Shown here: positions 18,391 through 27,843 of the stretch, piece by piece
How positions within the stretch are numbered: position 1 is the stretch's first letter
Layout of the letters: each line of letters begins with the position of its first letter
Origin: Ignatzschineria larvae DSM 13226
GTDB lineage: Bacteria > Pseudomonadota > Gammaproteobacteria > Cardiobacteriales > Wohlfahrtiimonadaceae
Direction of reading: 5' to 3'
Assembly: GCF_038500265.1 (NCBI RefSeq)
Contig: NZ_CP150637.1
Coordinates: forward strand, 191,001 to 255,000
DNA length: 64,000 nt
Made by a program: the position numbers and the translations under genes
Notes under the pieces: generated by a model
What the model saw: the letters and a program-made list of their open reading frames with translations, nothing else
What the model was told of the DNA's origin: nothing
Databases searched by the model: none

Positions 18391-18712
18391 AGTAAGTTAT
18401 TTCAAATCAAAACTGATTCAGTGCGGGATAGAAAAAGCGAGTCACCAGTAAAATCGAGCGCCCGCAAGCGAGTGATCTTCGGATCTCTCAGTATTAAGAA
18501 CTATCATAATTGCCGGCATAAGATTGTGGAATAGCGATATCGTTCAGCGTAGAGAAATGCGCAATCTGCCGGCACGTGATTATGATAAGAATAAGGTCAT
18601 TCTCCCCGGCGATGCGATAGCTTCTCTTAGTCATTTCAAATAGAAGCTATTTCAAAGCGGGAGGGGATGCTTGCAATTCCATACAATCGAGCGCCCGCAA
18701 GTGAGTAATCCT
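18391..18712. repeat. Diverged repeat locus with two ~85-bp direct copies
   Basis: Two related blocks, about 18391-18478 and 18627-18712, each begin with an ATTTCAAAT..TTCA..GCGGGA segment. Each ends with the identical 17-mer AATCGAGCGCCCGCAAG (18452-18468 and 18685-18701). Between them lie two GCCGGCA-containing sequences. The opening resembles the left part of the MITE-like repeat, so this may be a decayed, duplicated member. The second block reaches the 3' end of the downstream minus-strand gene. Confidence 0.55.
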
Positions 18713-19509
18713 TAGTCTAAGCGTTTTTCCCGCTCTTCATCTTCTCGTTTATTAATCTGCCAATAGGCGCAGGCGAAGAAATCCTCTTTACCTTTTCCCA
18801 TCTCTTGTCGAAGAAAGTCTCGAAGTTTTTTAACGGTATGATATTCGGCTGTAATATGACTAAAATTCGATTCCGGCAATTGTTTCCAGATTTCTATTCC
18901 ACGAGATGCTAATTCACTGCCTTGTTCAGGGTGAGGGTTTACGAGCCATTGAAGTTGTAGATTTGCCGCTGTTTGATAATGATCAGAGTGAATATCTGCT
19001 TCACTTAATACTTCAGTGATGATTGTTACAGATGCTGATTGTGGGACTGTTGCGATTAACGATGAAACGGCGGGAATACCTGTCATATCAGTGATAAAGA
19101 GATAATGGTCTCGAGGTGGCAATACTTCTCGGTGAGCTAATTTCATCGCAAGTCCAACGGTGTCGCCGGCTTTTGCATTGAGTGCCCATTGGCAAGCAAC
19201 TGAATCGCCTTCATGAATCGCAAAATCAACGGTTAAATGTTTCTTCCCAAGGTCAATGCCGCGATGGGTATAAGTACGTACAGTCGGGCGAAGGGATTCA
19301 TCTTCAATTTCCCAGACTTTTAGGTCAGCATTATAGCTTGGCATTACTACTTGACGCATACCTTGGGGAGGAATAAAGAGTTTATTATTCACACCTAATG
19401 GTACTTCTGCGAAAGGGGCGATCTCTTCGCAGTGGAATGTTAGGCGTAAGTAGCCGGGTGTAATATAGTGCTTATCTACAAGTGAAACAGTTGTTCTATG
19501 AACTTTCAT
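18712..19509 (-). CDS. Siderophore-interacting protein (ViuB family flavoreductase)
   Basis: Cytoplasmic FAD-dependent NAD(P)H reductase that frees iron from imported ferric siderophores. I choose ATG 19509 (265 residues; AGGA upstream) over an ATG 27 bases earlier with no ribosome site. The N-terminal FAD domain includes RPTVRTYTHR (the RxYT flavin motif). The C-terminal SIP domain includes DHYLFITDMTGIPAVSSLIA, a VTIITEVLSEADIH strand and the late ACAYWQINKREDEE. A Fur-box-like palindrome overlaps its apparent promoter. No siderophore receptor or synthesis gene lies next to it. It may also serve the haem/iron system at the left end of the window, but that is speculation. Confidence 0.87.
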   Translation of the reverse strand: MKVHRTTVSLVDKHYITPGYLRLTFHCEEIAPFAEVPLGVNNKLFIPPQGMRQVVMPSYNADLKVWEIEDESLRPTVRTYTHRGIDLGKKHLTVDFAIHEGDSVACQWALNAKAGDTVGLAMKLAHREVLPPRDHYLFITDMTGIPAVSSLIATVPQSASVTIITEVLSEADIHSDHYQTAANLQLQWLVNPHPEQGSELASRGIEIWKQLPESNFSHITAEYHTVKKLRDFLRQEMGKGKEDFFACAYWQINKREDEEREKRLD

Positions 19510-19627
19510 AAACTCATCCTTTAAATATTTAAACATCAGCGTGATGGTTCAATTTTGTGTAAAAGTTACCATAGATCGCTGAAATAGAGACTTTGCCAAA
19601 GTCTTAAAATTTATCTGTGAGCACTCT

Positions 19628-19670
19628 ATTTTATGGATCTTATTTTCAAATGCAATAGATTATCATTTGC
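19628..19670 (-). promoter_or_regulatory. Fur-box-like operator and promoter of the siderophore-interacting protein
   Basis: On the minus strand GCAAATGATAATCTATTGC (19652-19670) matches about 13 of 19 positions of the Fur consensus, with GATAATC at its centre. It overlaps a weak -35 (TTGCAT, 19650-19655). A TAAAAT -10 lies 16 bases further on (19628-19633). Confidence 0.55.
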
Positions 19671-20116
19671 ATTTATTGAAGGATCTTGAAGAACCTTTTT
19701 TATGAAGATGATTTTTCAGCGATCATGTTCTAATTTTTGAAAAGATTTGATGGTAAAGGTTCGCTTTTTGAATTATGAAAGCCTATTCTCACTATATTTT
19801 TTTAAAGTAATTTTTGTTCTATAAATTGGATTTCGATTTCAATGAATTCAACTTTAATTAAAATAGGATGATTGATCATGAGCGTTGTAGTTAAGCGATA
19901 TTTTTATAGATTTATGTTAGGATGTTCAATTGCTATTTAGCTTGATCTTTAGACATATATTCAGTAAAATGCCCGAATCGTTTACCAGCGACCCCTAACG
20001 TTGATTTAAGCCAGTAATCTATGAGCGCCTAGCGCTTGCCGGTATTCTCGTTACCGGTGGATTGAATTGTTGGTCTTAGATTTTTTTGTTAGTGATTATT
20101 TATTTTGGAGTTTTCA
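19671..20116. other. Region upstream of rplM with hairpin-forming leader
   Basis: About 445 noncoding bases. The last 100 before rplM contain GCGCCTAGCGC (20025-20035) and a CCGGTA/TACCGG hairpin (20039-20044 with 20052-20057). They could be part of the mRNA leader through which L13 is known to autoregulate rplM-rpsI in E. coli. The sequence ACCGGTGGATTGA recurs upstream of rpoH (about 26132). No clear -35/-10 pair was found. Confidence 0.4.
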
Positions 20117-20545
20117 ATGAAAACATTTAGTGCAAAGCCTGCTGAAGTAACCCGTGAATGGTTTTTAATCGATGCAGAAGGAAAAACCCTCGGCCGTTTA
20201 GCGAGCGAAGTTGCAAGACGCTTACGTGGTAAGCATAAGCCTGAATTTACGCCACACGTAGATACAGGTGATTATATCGTTATTGTGAATGCGGATAAAA
20301 TTCGTGTAAGCGGTAACAAGATGCAGCAAAAAATTTACTACAAGCATACTGGTTATGTTGGTCATTTAAAAGAAACGACACTTGAAAAGATGTTGCAAAC
20401 TAAACCTACGAACGTAATTGAGTTTGCGGTAAAAGGTATGCTCCCTAAAAATGCTTTAGGAAGAGATATGCTTCGTAAGCTTAAAGTGTACGCAGGTCCT
20501 GAGCATGCGCATGCAGCACAGCAACCTAAAGTTTTAGACATCTAA
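20117..20545 (+). CDS. rplM: Large ribosomal subunit protein L13
   Basis: An early-assembly 50S protein. The start is ATG 20117, giving [15 protein letters not shown] and 142 residues, the same length as E. coli L13. The frame opens at a TTG 12 bases earlier, but GGAG sits correctly before the ATG. Conserved stretches include [36 protein letters not shown] and [20 protein letters not shown]. rpsI follows after 20 bases, the usual L13-S9 operon. Confidence 0.97.
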   Translation: MKTFSAKPAEVTREWFLIDAEGKTLGRLASEVARRLRGKHKPEFTPHVDTGDYIVIVNADKIRVSGNKMQQKIYYKHTGYVGHLKETTLEKMLQTKPTNVIEFAVKGMLPKNALGRDMLRKLKVYAGPEHAHAAQQPKVLDI

Positions 20546-20565
20546 TTAAGAAGAGAGAATTTATT

Positions 20566-20958
20566 ATGGCAGTTAACCAAAACTATGGTACTGGAAGACG
20601 TAAAAGATCAGCAGCAAGAGTCTTCTTACGCAAAGGTACAGGCAACATTATTGTAAATAACAAAGCAATTGATGAGTACTTCCCACGTGAAGTCACTCGC
20701 ATGATCGTGCGTCAACCATTAGAGCTTTTAGAGTCTACAGATCAATTTGATGTGATCGTAACTGTAAAAGGTGGCGGTATGAGTGGTCAAGCTGGTGCAA
20801 TTCGTCATGGTTTAACACGTGCATTAATCGAATATGATGAAGCAAATCGTGCGCCATTACGTAAAGCAGGTTTCGTAACTCGTGACCCACGTAGTGTTGA
20901 GCGTAAGAAAATCGGTCTTCGTGGTGCACGTCGTGCAACACAGTTCTCAAAACGTTAA
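20566..20958 (+). CDS. rpsI: Small ribosomal subunit protein S9
   Basis: 30S head protein whose C-terminal tail reaches the P-site tRNA. The 130 residues match the family length and include [20 protein letters not shown], the [19 protein letters not shown] core and the basic C-terminus ending QFSKR. It is translated from ATG after AAGAAGAG. A hairpin with a T-run starts 36 bases downstream and should end the rplM-rpsI transcript. Confidence 0.98.
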   Translation: MAVNQNYGTGRRKRSAARVFLRKGTGNIIVNNKAIDEYFPREVTRMIVRQPLELLESTDQFDVIVTVKGGGMSGQAGAIRHGLTRALIEYDEANRAPLRKAGFVTRDPRSVERKKIGLRGARRATQFSKR

Positions 20959-20993
20959 TTTCTATCGCTATTTTGAGTATGATAAAACAGATC

Positions 20994-21025
20994 AAAGCCT
21001 TTCTAGCGAAAGGCTTTTCTTTTTG
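20994..21025 (+). terminator. Terminator of rplM-rpsI
   Basis: A ten-base stem, AAAGCCTTTC (20994-21003) with GAAAGGCTTT (21008-21017), has a four-base loop and is followed by TCTTTTT. It lies inside the longest possible pcnB frame, which argues for a later pcnB start. Confidence 0.85.
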
Positions 21026-21050
21026 GAATAACGGCGAGGAGCCAACGGCA

Positions 21051-22562
21051 ATGGAGCCAACAATCTATTCGGCAGATACGCATCCTATCCGTAATCGCCA
21101 AATTTCAAAAAATTCGATGACAGTGATTCAACGATTGAATCGCGCTGGATTTAATGCTTATTTGGTAGGCGGCGGCGTTCGGGATCTACTGCTTGGTTTA
21201 GCGCCGAAAGATTTTGATATTGTCACTGATGCTCACCCGAATGAAATTCGTCGGTTATTTCGTAACAGCCGAATTATTGGTCGTCGCTTTCGTTTAGTGC
21301 ATGTCCTATTTGGGCGTGAAGTGGTGGAAGTGGCAACTTTCCGTTCTAATGAAGTGGATGATCGCTCAAAGCATTATCAGACTAATCAAGAAGGATTTGT
21401 CACTCGTGATAATATCTATGGCGATATTGATGAAGATGCGATGCGCCGAGATTTTACCATCAATGCGCTCTTTTATGATGTACGTGATCAGACGATTATT
21501 GATTATTGCGGCGGCTTTGCTGATATGAAACAGCGGCAACTTCGTTTAATTGGGAATCCAACAGAGCGATTTTTAGAGGATCCTGTGCGAATTTTGCGAG
21601 CGATTCGTTTTGAGGCGAAACTTGGTTTTCAGATTGAGCCTGATCTATTAGCGCCGATTGCCGAACATCGTCAGTTACTTGAAAATGTCTCACCGGCAAG
21701 GATGTATGATGAAGTGCTTAAGCTCTTTTTAACGGGGCATGGTGAGGCATCTTATGAGCGATTAATGGCGCATCAGTTATTTGAGATTTTATTCCCTCTG
21801 ACGTATAGAGCATTAGCGCAACAAGATTTTCCGGCACAACATCTGCTACGTCAATCGCTTCATAATTCTGATTTACGAGCGAAAGAGGGATTATCGAGCT
21901 CTCCTTACTTTGTGTATGGTTCTTTGTTGTGGGAGCCGTTTATTACCCGATTTAATGCATTAACAGCGCAAGGTGTGAAGTATCGAACAGCTTCTGAACA
22001 GGCCATTGATGAAGTCTTTAAAATTCAGCATCAGATTACAGTGATTCCACGTTATGTGCGCGAGTTTATTGAAGAATTGTGGGTGCTGCAATTTAGATTA
22101 GAAGCGAAAGTCATTCATCATCCTGAAAAGTTGATGGCAAATCCGCGTTTTAAAGCAGCTTATGACTTTTTACTACTTCGGGCTGAGGCGCAAGAGAGTG
22201 AATCGGTGATCGCGAGAGCAAACTATTGGAAAGGGCAATTTTCTGTATATGAGGCAACGCTCTTAGCGAATGAGCAACAACGTAATAGAGAAGAGCGCCG
22301 AGAGGTAAAGCAAGCGCTGAGAAATGTGGTGAAAGGGCAAGATGAGTCTGAGAATGCTAATAGTGCTTCTCAGAAAAAACGCCCCTCAAGACGCCGCTCT
22401 AGTAAACCAAAAGTCGGTAATAATGCTGGTGAAAATAAAACGGCTCTAGAACCGATCGCGAGTAATAATGGGGTAGAGGTTGAAACGAAGAAGAAACGTA
22501 AACGGCGCCCTCGCAAACGTTCAAAGACTCAGAGTGAGGCTGCTCAAGTCAATGAGCCCTAA
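21051..22562 (+). CDS. pcnB: Poly(A) polymerase I
   Basis: Adds poly(A) tails to RNA 3' ends and so promotes decay. The frame opens at TTG/ATG 20973/20979, but those codons precede a terminator-like hairpin. I prefer ATG 21051 (503 residues), preceded by GAGGA. The nucleotidyltransferase core has LVGGGVRDLLLGLAPKDFDI with the DxD metal site and NSRIIGRRFRLVHV. The RNA-binding neck follows (RILRAIRFEAKLGF). The C-terminus is a lysine/arginine-rich tail (KKRPSRRRSSKPK, later KKKRKRRPRKRSK), as in proteobacterial PcnB. The usual partner folK is not adjacent. The CCA-adding enzyme is the main alternative, but the basic tail and length favour PcnB. Confidence 0.9.
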   Translation: MEPTIYSADTHPIRNRQISKNSMTVIQRLNRAGFNAYLVGGGVRDLLLGLAPKDFDIVTDAHPNEIRRLFRNSRIIGRRFRLVHVLFGREVVEVATFRSNEVDDRSKHYQTNQEGFVTRDNIYGDIDEDAMRRDFTINALFYDVRDQTIIDYCGGFADMKQRQLRLIGNPTERFLEDPVRILRAIRFEAKLGFQIEPDLLAPIAEHRQLLENVSPARMYDEVLKLFLTGHGEASYERLMAHQLFEILFPLTYRALAQQDFPAQHLLRQSLHNSDLRAKEGLSSSPYFVYGSLLWEPFITRFNALTAQGVKYRTASEQAIDEVFKIQHQITVIPRYVREFIEELWVLQFRLEAKVIHHPEKLMANPRFKAAYDFLLLRAEAQESESVIARANYWKGQFSVYEATLLANEQQRNREERREVKQALRNVVKGQDESENANSASQKKRPSRRRSSKPKVGNNAGENKTALEPIASNNGVEVETKKKRKRRPRKRSKTQSEAAQVNEP

Positions 22563-22597
22563 GTGATATAGGTCTCTAATTGACAATCTAGTAGGAT

Positions 22598-22635
22598 AAA
22601 GAAAAAGGTAGCAAAGGCTACCTTTTTCTTTGTCA
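22598..22635. terminator. Bidirectional terminator between pcnB and nlpD
   Basis: A perfect 15-bp stem, AAAGAAAAAGGTAGC (22598-22612) with its complement (22617-22631), has an AAAG loop. A/T runs on both sides suit convergent pcnB and nlpD. Confidence 0.85.
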
Positions 22636-22645
22636 ACTCGAGCGA

Positions 22646-22681
22646 CTTAAAAACCATTTTCCCTAAACCAAATTTACTATA
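22646..22681. repeat. Solo right end of the MITE-like repeat (copy D)
   Basis: Only the terminal ~35 bases of the family are present: AAAACCATTTTCCCTAAACC followed by AAATTTACTATA. They directly abut the nlpD stop codon. The rest of the element is missing. Confidence 0.65.
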
Positions 22682-22683
22682 TT

Positions 22684-23385
22684 TTAAATATAATTCATCG
22701 GATTAACCGTTTGCCCTTGTGTGCGGATTTCAAAATAGAGTACTGTTCGGCCATCAAAGCTATTACCCATTGTTCCGATCTGTTCACCTTTCTTGACTTT
22801 ACGGCCCTCTTTAACATTGATAGAGGAGAGATAGCCATAAGCAGAGTAGGTATTGGCATTGTGGCGAATAATAATGAGTTGGCCATAGCCAGAATTACCG
22901 GCACCTGCAAAGACAATTTCTCCATCATTAGCGGCTACAATCGGTTGGTGTAATGTGCCGGCAATCTGAATTCCTTTTTGTCCGGGAATATTGGGGTTAT
23001 AAGTGCGAACGACATTTCCTGCAGTGGGTTTACGCCAATTTTTTACCGGTGTAGTGACTTTGTCTTTAGGTGCAGGAGACGCTGCCGGCGTTACGACAGT
23101 ATTATTGCGTTTAGGAAGCGGTTGTGGATTAGCATTACTACTTGCAGCAGTGGAAGCTACAGGTACCTCACCAGCCTTGCCTTTGACAACTAATGTTTGC
23201 CCCGCTTTAATAAGATTGGGGTTAGAGATATTATTTAATTGTTGTAATTCTTTGACCGACATATTGTGTTGTTTAGCGATTTTGCTTAATGAATCACCGG
23301 GGCGCACAGTATACTCTCTTGTAGAGCTACAAGCTTGAACGATCAGAAGAGTGATCAGAAATAGTATTAGTCGTTTAAGGTACAT
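22684..23385 (-). CDS. nlpD: Murein hydrolase activator NlpD-like lipoprotein
   Basis: Outer-membrane lipoprotein that in E. coli activates the amidase AmiC during septum splitting. The 233 residues begin with a lipoprotein signal (LIVQAC, lipidated Cys19). A LysM domain follows (about 24-68, [17 protein letters not shown]), then a Pro/Thr/Ala linker and a C-terminal M23-type domain (about 135-230). The M23 domain lacks the catalytic His pattern: the usual HxH position reads VLYFEIR. It should therefore be an activator and not a peptidase. The common neighbour rpoS is absent; maeB lies upstream instead. Confidence 0.9.
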   Translation of the reverse strand: MYLKRLILFLITLLIVQACSSTREYTVRPGDSLSKIAKQHNMSVKELQQLNNISNPNLIKAGQTLVVKGKAGEVPVASTAASSNANPQPLPKRNNTVVTPAASPAPKDKVTTPVKNWRKPTAGNVVRTYNPNIPGQKGIQIAGTLHQPIVAANDGEIVFAGAGNSGYGQLIIIRHNANTYSAYGYLSSINVKEGRKVKKGEQIGTMGNSFDGRTVLYFEIRTQGQTVNPMNYI

Positions 23386-23410
23386 AACTCTCTACTTTTA
23401 TATCGCTGAT

Positions 23411-23470
23411 AAAAAACCCTAAAAGGAAGGCGATCATTTTAACACCTTCAATCTTTTAGGGGGATTTTTT
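23411..23470 (-). terminator. Terminator downstream of maeB
   Basis: CCCTAAAAG pairs with CTTTTAGGG, with an inner GAAGG/CCTTC helix. T-runs flank both sides. In the minus direction it ends with TTTTTT, so it terminates maeB before nlpD. Confidence 0.75.
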
Positions 23471-23615
23471 ATTATAATAAATTTCTACCGAGGATTAATG
23501 TTACAGTTTATATCAATGAGATATGAAGGATAAGATATGAACAATAAGATATGGCTTAATAATTAATCTTAATCACTGTGACATTAATTCATCGATTTTT
23601 AATAACGGTACCTCA

Positions 23616-25943
23616 TTACTCAATAGGATCGGTTGCACAGATTGCAGTGACATTGACAATGCGTCGAGCCGTAGCAATATTTGTTACAACATGTGCAGGT
23701 TTAGAGATTCCGGTAAGAATAGGGCCTACTGCAATACTATCAGTAATGGTGCGAACAAAGTTATAAGTCACATTTGCGGTATCAATATTGGCAAAGATAA
23801 AGAGATTTGCCATACCTTGAAGCTCTGAGTTAGGGAAATAAGCATTACGATAACGCTCCCAAAGTGCAAGGTCGGGTTGCATCTCACCTTCACACTCAAG
23901 TTCAGGTGCTTCTGCTTTAAGAATATTCAGAGTTTGCTGCATTTTCCGTGCAAACTTCGATTCCCGAGAGCCAAAGTTAGAGTGGGAAATTAAAGCCACT
24001 TTCGGCGTAATACCAAATCGTTCTACCACTTTCGCTGCCATTTGCGTAATATCTGCAAGCTCTTCAGCAGTTGGATCTTCATTAACATGAGTATCACAAA
24101 AGAAGAGAGGCCCTTTAGGTGAAAGAAGCATTGTAATCGCAGCCGCTTGTAGTGTACCTTTACGAAGCCCGATGGCATCGACAATGTGGTGAACATGGCG
24201 ATGATATTGGCCTAAAATACCGCTGATCTGACCATCGATAACACCTAATTGTAAGAGCATGGCTGAGAGAAGATTGCCGCGGGTTTGCATTCTTTGGCGG
24301 GCAAGCTCCGGGGTAATTCCCTTGCGGCGCATCACTTCATAATATTTCTCTGCGCATTCATCGAGCATTGGCGGATTACGATAATCGATAATTTGAACAT
24401 AGTCGCTCATAATATCTTTACTGATCTTATCGGTGGGCGCTAAAACTTTGGTTGGAAGATTGATCCCAAGTTCCTCAATGCGTTGTTGAATCACTTTCGG
24501 TTGGCCAATGAGAATAGGGTTCGCTAGACGATCTTGTTTGACAAGGTAAACCGCACGCAGAACACGCTCATCTTCACCTTCACAATAGGCGATTGTTCTC
24601 GCATTCTCTTTTGCTTGATTGAAGATAGGGCGCATTGCCATATTGGTCTTATTGAAATGCTCAGTAAGACGTTGGCGATACTCTTCAAAGTTGGTGATAG
24701 GACGTTGTGCAACGCCGGACTCCATTGCAGCTTTGGCAACGGCAATGGGAAGTTCAACGATTAAACGCGGGTCAAATGGCTTTGGAATAATGTAACTGCT
24801 TGAAAAACGCAGGTTTTCACCGGGATAAGCATGAAGTACTTCATCGGTTGGCTCTTTATGAGTCAACTCTGCAATCGCTTCAACGCATGCCATTTTCATA
24901 TCTTCATTGATCTCTGTTGCACCACAATCGAGCGCCCCTCTGAAGAGGTAAGGGAAGCAGAGTACATTATTGATCTGATTTGGATAATCAGAGCGGCCGG
25001 TTGCAATAATGGCATCTTCTCGTACTGCATGTGCAAGCTCAGGACGAATTTCAGGCTCAGGGTTTGCAAGTGCAAAGATCAGCGGATGTGGCGCCATTTT
25101 AACGACCATTTCAGCTGTTAAAACGCGAGGTGCTGAAAGGCCGAGGAAGATGTCAGCATCTTCGATGACTTCACCTAGGGTTGTTTTATCTGTTTGTTGG
25201 ATGAAAGCAGATTTATACTCATCTAAACTTTCAGGGGAACGAAGATGATTCACTACCCCATCACGATCGACGACGGTAATATGCTCTCTTTTGACGCCAA
25301 AGCGCATTAAAAGATTTAAACAGGAGATTGCCGCAGCACCAGCACCACTACAGACGACTTTCACATCTTCAATCCGCTTGTCGGTGAGTTTAAGTGCATT
25401 AATCACACCTGCAGCGGTAATGATTGCGGTGCCATGTTGATCATCATGAAAAACGGGGATATTCATCCGCTTTTTGAGTTCTTTTTCGATATAGAAACAC
25501 TCAGGCGCTTTGATATCCTCGAGATTAATGCCGCCGAATGTGGGTTCAAGGCTTGCGACAATATCGATAAATTTATCGGGATCAAGCTCATCGACTTCAA
25601 TGTCAAAAACATCAATATCGGAGAAGTTTTTAAAGAGAACGCCTTTACCTTCCATCACAGGTTTGCCGGCAAGGGGGCCAATATTACCTAAGCCTAAAAC
25701 AGCAGTGCCATTACTGATGACGGCGACGAGATTGCCTTTAGCAGTATAATCTAATGCTGTTAATGGATCGTTTTGGATCTCTTCACAAGCATAGGCAACG
25801 CCAGGAGAGTAGGCTAAAGAGAGATCTTTTTGGTTGACAAGCGGTTTAGTGGCTTCAACCGATATTTTTCCAGGTCTAGGCTGTGCATGATAGCGAAGTG
25901 CTTCAATACGAAGATCTTCAGTTTTATTGTTGGGAGAATCCAT
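23616..25943 (-). CDS. maeB: NADP-dependent malic enzyme with phosphotransacetylase-like domain
   Basis: Converts malate to pyruvate and CO2 with formation of NADPH. The protein has 775 residues, close to the 759 of E. coli MaeB. The malic domain (about 1-425) includes [16 protein letters not shown], the metal/substrate stretch [20 protein letters not shown] and a Rossmann loop [19 protein letters not shown]-terminal phosphate acetyltransferase-like domain (about 430-775) is regulatory in E. coli, where acetyl-CoA inhibits. The start ATG 25943 begins [19 protein letters not shown]. It is divergent from rpoH and has its own terminator. Confidence 0.94.
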   Translation of the reverse strand: MDSPNNKTEDLRIEALRYHAQPRPGKISVEATKPLVNQKDLSLAYSPGVAYACEEIQNDPLTALDYTAKGNLVAVISNGTAVLGLGNIGPLAGKPVMEGKGVLFKNFSDIDVFDIEVDELDPDKFIDIVASLEPTFGGINLEDIKAPECFYIEKELKKRMNIPVFHDDQHGTAIITAAGVINALKLTDKRIEDVKVVCSGAGAAAISCLNLLMRFGVKREHITVVDRDGVVNHLRSPESLDEYKSAFIQQTDKTTLGEVIEDADIFLGLSAPRVLTAEMVVKMAPHPLIFALANPEPEIRPELAHAVREDAIIATGRSDYPNQINNVLCFPYLFRGALDCGATEINEDMKMACVEAIAELTHKEPTDEVLHAYPGENLRFSSSYIIPKPFDPRLIVELPIAVAKAAMESGVAQRPITNFEEYRQRLTEHFNKTNMAMRPIFNQAKENARTIAYCEGEDERVLRAVYLVKQDRLANPILIGQPKVIQQRIEELGINLPTKVLAPTDKISKDIMSDYVQIIDYRNPPMLDECAEKYYEVMRRKGITPELARQRMQTRGNLLSAMLLQLGVIDGQISGILGQYHRHVHHIVDAIGLRKGTLQAAAITMLLSPKGPLFFCDTHVNEDPTAEELADITQMAAKVVERFGITPKVALISHSNFGSRESKFARKMQQTLNILKAEAPELECEGEMQPDLALWERYRNAYFPNSELQGMANLFIFANIDTANVTYNFVRTITDSIAVGPILTGISKPAHVVTNIATARRIVNVTAICATDPIE

Positions 25944-26326
25944 ATTTAGATCTATCCTTTGTACTGAAATATGAGGGAAATATTAGATACTAACAAGGAT
26001 TTTATTGTGAATCTATAGATTCTGTTATAAAAAAGCATAATATCGGAGATAGTATTGGAAAATAGCTGTCTAAAATGTTTACAAAGGGCTCGCTAAAAAT
26101 GAATAAAATAGGCAGAAATGCTAGACGCTCACCGGTGGATTGATTGTTGTACTGCTAATTGTTAAAAAGCGTGTCTATGATCTTCATAAGAATATTAAAT
26201 GAATATTTAATAAGGACGATTTAGAGGATATTTGTTATACTAACCCGCAGTGAACAGCAGGGAAGAGTCTGGTTTAAACTGAGTTAATGGAAGAGAATCT
26301 ATTCTACTCAAATTTGGAGGGTTTGA
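25944..26326. other. Intergenic region between divergent maeB and rpoH
   Basis: About 380 noncoding bases. It holds a GCTCACCGGTGGATTGATTG stretch near 26125-26144 sharing 13 bases with the rplM leader. It also has a duplicated GAATATT near 26190-26207 and the likely rpoH promoter. Confidence 0.4.
26233..26241 (+). promoter_or_regulatory. Possible extended -10 promoter of rpoH
   Basis: TGTTATACT is an extended -10 element (TGn plus TATACT), about 85 bases before the start codon. No convincing -35 lies upstream, consistent with the extended -10 class but not proof. Confidence 0.35.
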
Positions 26327-27205
26327 ATGTCCGATCAAGATAAACAATTAGTGCTAAGAGCAAATACTTTCCCGTCGGTTGCAGATGGTTTAGATGCTTA
26401 TATTAGTGCGATTAGTGATATTCCGACGCTCACAGCGGAAGAAGAGCAGGCTTTAGCGTATCGTTTACTTGAACATCAAGATCTCAATGCAGCGCAGACA
26501 TTAATCTTGTCGCATCTAAAGTTTGTAGTGCATATTGCAAAGAACTATACGGGCTATGGCCTACCGCTGATTGATCTGATTCAAGAGGGAAATGTCGGCT
26601 TGATGAAAGCAGTCAAGCGTTTTGATCCTGCTTATAATGTAAGATTGATCTCTTTTGCTGTCTATTGGATTAAATCAGAAATCCATGAGTATGTGATTCG
26701 TAATTGGCGAATTGTGAAAGTCGCGACAACTAAAGCGCAACGTAAACTCTTCTTTAATCTCCGCTCCTCTAAAGAGAGCCTTGATTGGTTAACTGATCAG
26801 GAGGCTTCTGATATTGCCAAAGAACTCAATGTGAGTAAGGCTGAAGTAAAGAGAATGGAGATGCGACTTTTCTCTAACGATATTGCATTTGATCTTCCCG
26901 CTAATAGCAGTAGTGATGATGGTGATTTTAGCCCTTCTGATTGGCTTGCAAGCCATAATGCAGACCCATCGCAACAGGTTGAACGAGAGGATTATACACA
27001 TTACGAGAATGAGAAGCTTAATACTGCGCTTGCAGAGCTAGATCCTCGGAGTAAAGATATAATTATGCAACGTTGGATGCAAGATGAAGATGAGGCACGC
27101 CCGACTTTAACAGAATTAGCGGATAAGTATGAAGTCTCCGCCGAAAGGATTCGACAAATTGAAAATCAGGCGATGAGTAAAATCAAAGACCTGTTAACTG
27201 TATAG
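26327..27205 (+). CDS. rpoH: Heat-shock sigma factor sigma-32
   Basis: Directs RNA polymerase to heat-shock promoters. The 292 residues match the RpoH family (E. coli 284). Region 2 includes KFVVHIAKNYTGYGLPLIDLIQEGN and VRLISFAVYWIKSEIHEYVIRNWRIVK. The RpoH box TKAQRKLFFNLR follows. Region 4 ends with LTELADKYEVSAERIRQIENQAMSKIK, the -35-binding helix-turn-helix. ATG follows GGAGGG by about 7 bases. ftsX, the enteric neighbour, is absent. RpoH mRNA often has a thermosensor structure near its start; I could not confirm one. Confidence 0.95.
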   Translation: MSDQDKQLVLRANTFPSVADGLDAYISAISDIPTLTAEEEQALAYRLLEHQDLNAAQTLILSHLKFVVHIAKNYTGYGLPLIDLIQEGNVGLMKAVKRFDPAYNVRLISFAVYWIKSEIHEYVIRNWRIVKVATTKAQRKLFFNLRSSKESLDWLTDQEASDIAKELNVSKAEVKRMEMRLFSNDIAFDLPANSSSDDGDFSPSDWLASHNADPSQQVEREDYTHYENEKLNTALAELDPRSKDIIMQRWMQDEDEARPTLTELADKYEVSAERIRQIENQAMSKIKDLLTV

Positions 27206-27223
27206 GATACATTTTATAATTCA

Positions 27224-27256
27224 TAAGACTCAGAGATTGTTTTCTGGGTCTTTTCT
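27224..27256 (+). terminator. Terminator of rpoH
   Basis: The stem AAGACTCAGA/TCTGGGTCTT (one G-U pair) is followed by TTCT, starting 18 bases after the rpoH stop. The tail is short, so read-through into diaA is possible. Confidence 0.65.
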
Positions 27257-27276
27257 ATTATTGGAGATAAATAACG

Positions 27277-27843
27277 ATGACAGCCATTTCCCATATTCAA
27301 GAGAGCCTTGCCGTTAAAGAGAAAGTATTAACGCAATTGCCAGAGGTAATCGAGTCGACAGGTCATGTTTTAGTAGATGCTCTCAAAAATGGCCATAAGG
27401 TTTTAGTGTGTGGTAATGGGGGGTCTGCTGCAGATGCACAACATTTTGCCGCCGAGTTAATTAACCGTTTTGAAACAGAACGTGCCCCATTGCCGGCAAT
27501 TGCATTAACGACAGATAGCTCTAATCTCACGTCGATCGCGAACGATTATAGTTATGAAGTTGTTTTCTCTAAGCAGGTTCAAGCATTAGGGCAATCAGGT
27601 GATGTGCTCATTGCAATTAGTACTAGTGGTAATTCAGTCAGTATTAATAATGCTGTAGAGGTGGCACTCGCCAAAGGAATGCACGTATTAGCCTTGACGG
27701 GAGAAACCGGTGGGAAGATGGCGGAGATTGTTTCGGATCATCTACATCTTGTGAAAATCCCAAGTCATAGAACCGCCCGAATTCAAGAGATGCATATTTT
27801 AGTGATCCATATTTGGTGTGCAATGATCGATCAGGCTTTCTAA
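27277..27843 (+). CDS. diaA: SIS-domain DnaA initiator-associating protein
   Basis: In E. coli, DiaA binds DnaA and promotes its assembly at oriC. The 188-residue protein is a single SIS domain with VCGNGGSAADAQHFAAELINRFETERAPLPAIAL and ISTSGNSVSINNAVEVALAKGM. It closes with IPSHRTARIQEMHILVIH. Similarity to phosphoheptose isomerase GmhA is strong. DiaA is favoured by the INRFETER..LPAIAL..D segment and by the next gene, a DolP-type BON lipoprotein, which follows diaA in enteric bacteria. The Glu of AAEL and the QEMH histidine are kept, so GmhA activity cannot be excluded. Confidence 0.85.
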   Translation: MTAISHIQESLAVKEKVLTQLPEVIESTGHVLVDALKNGHKVLVCGNGGSAADAQHFAAELINRFETERAPLPAIALTTDSSNLTSIANDYSYEVVFSKQVQALGQSGDVLIAISTSGNSVSINNAVEVALAKGMHVLALTGETGGKMAEIVSDHLHLVKIPSHRTARIQEMHILVIHIWCAMIDQAF

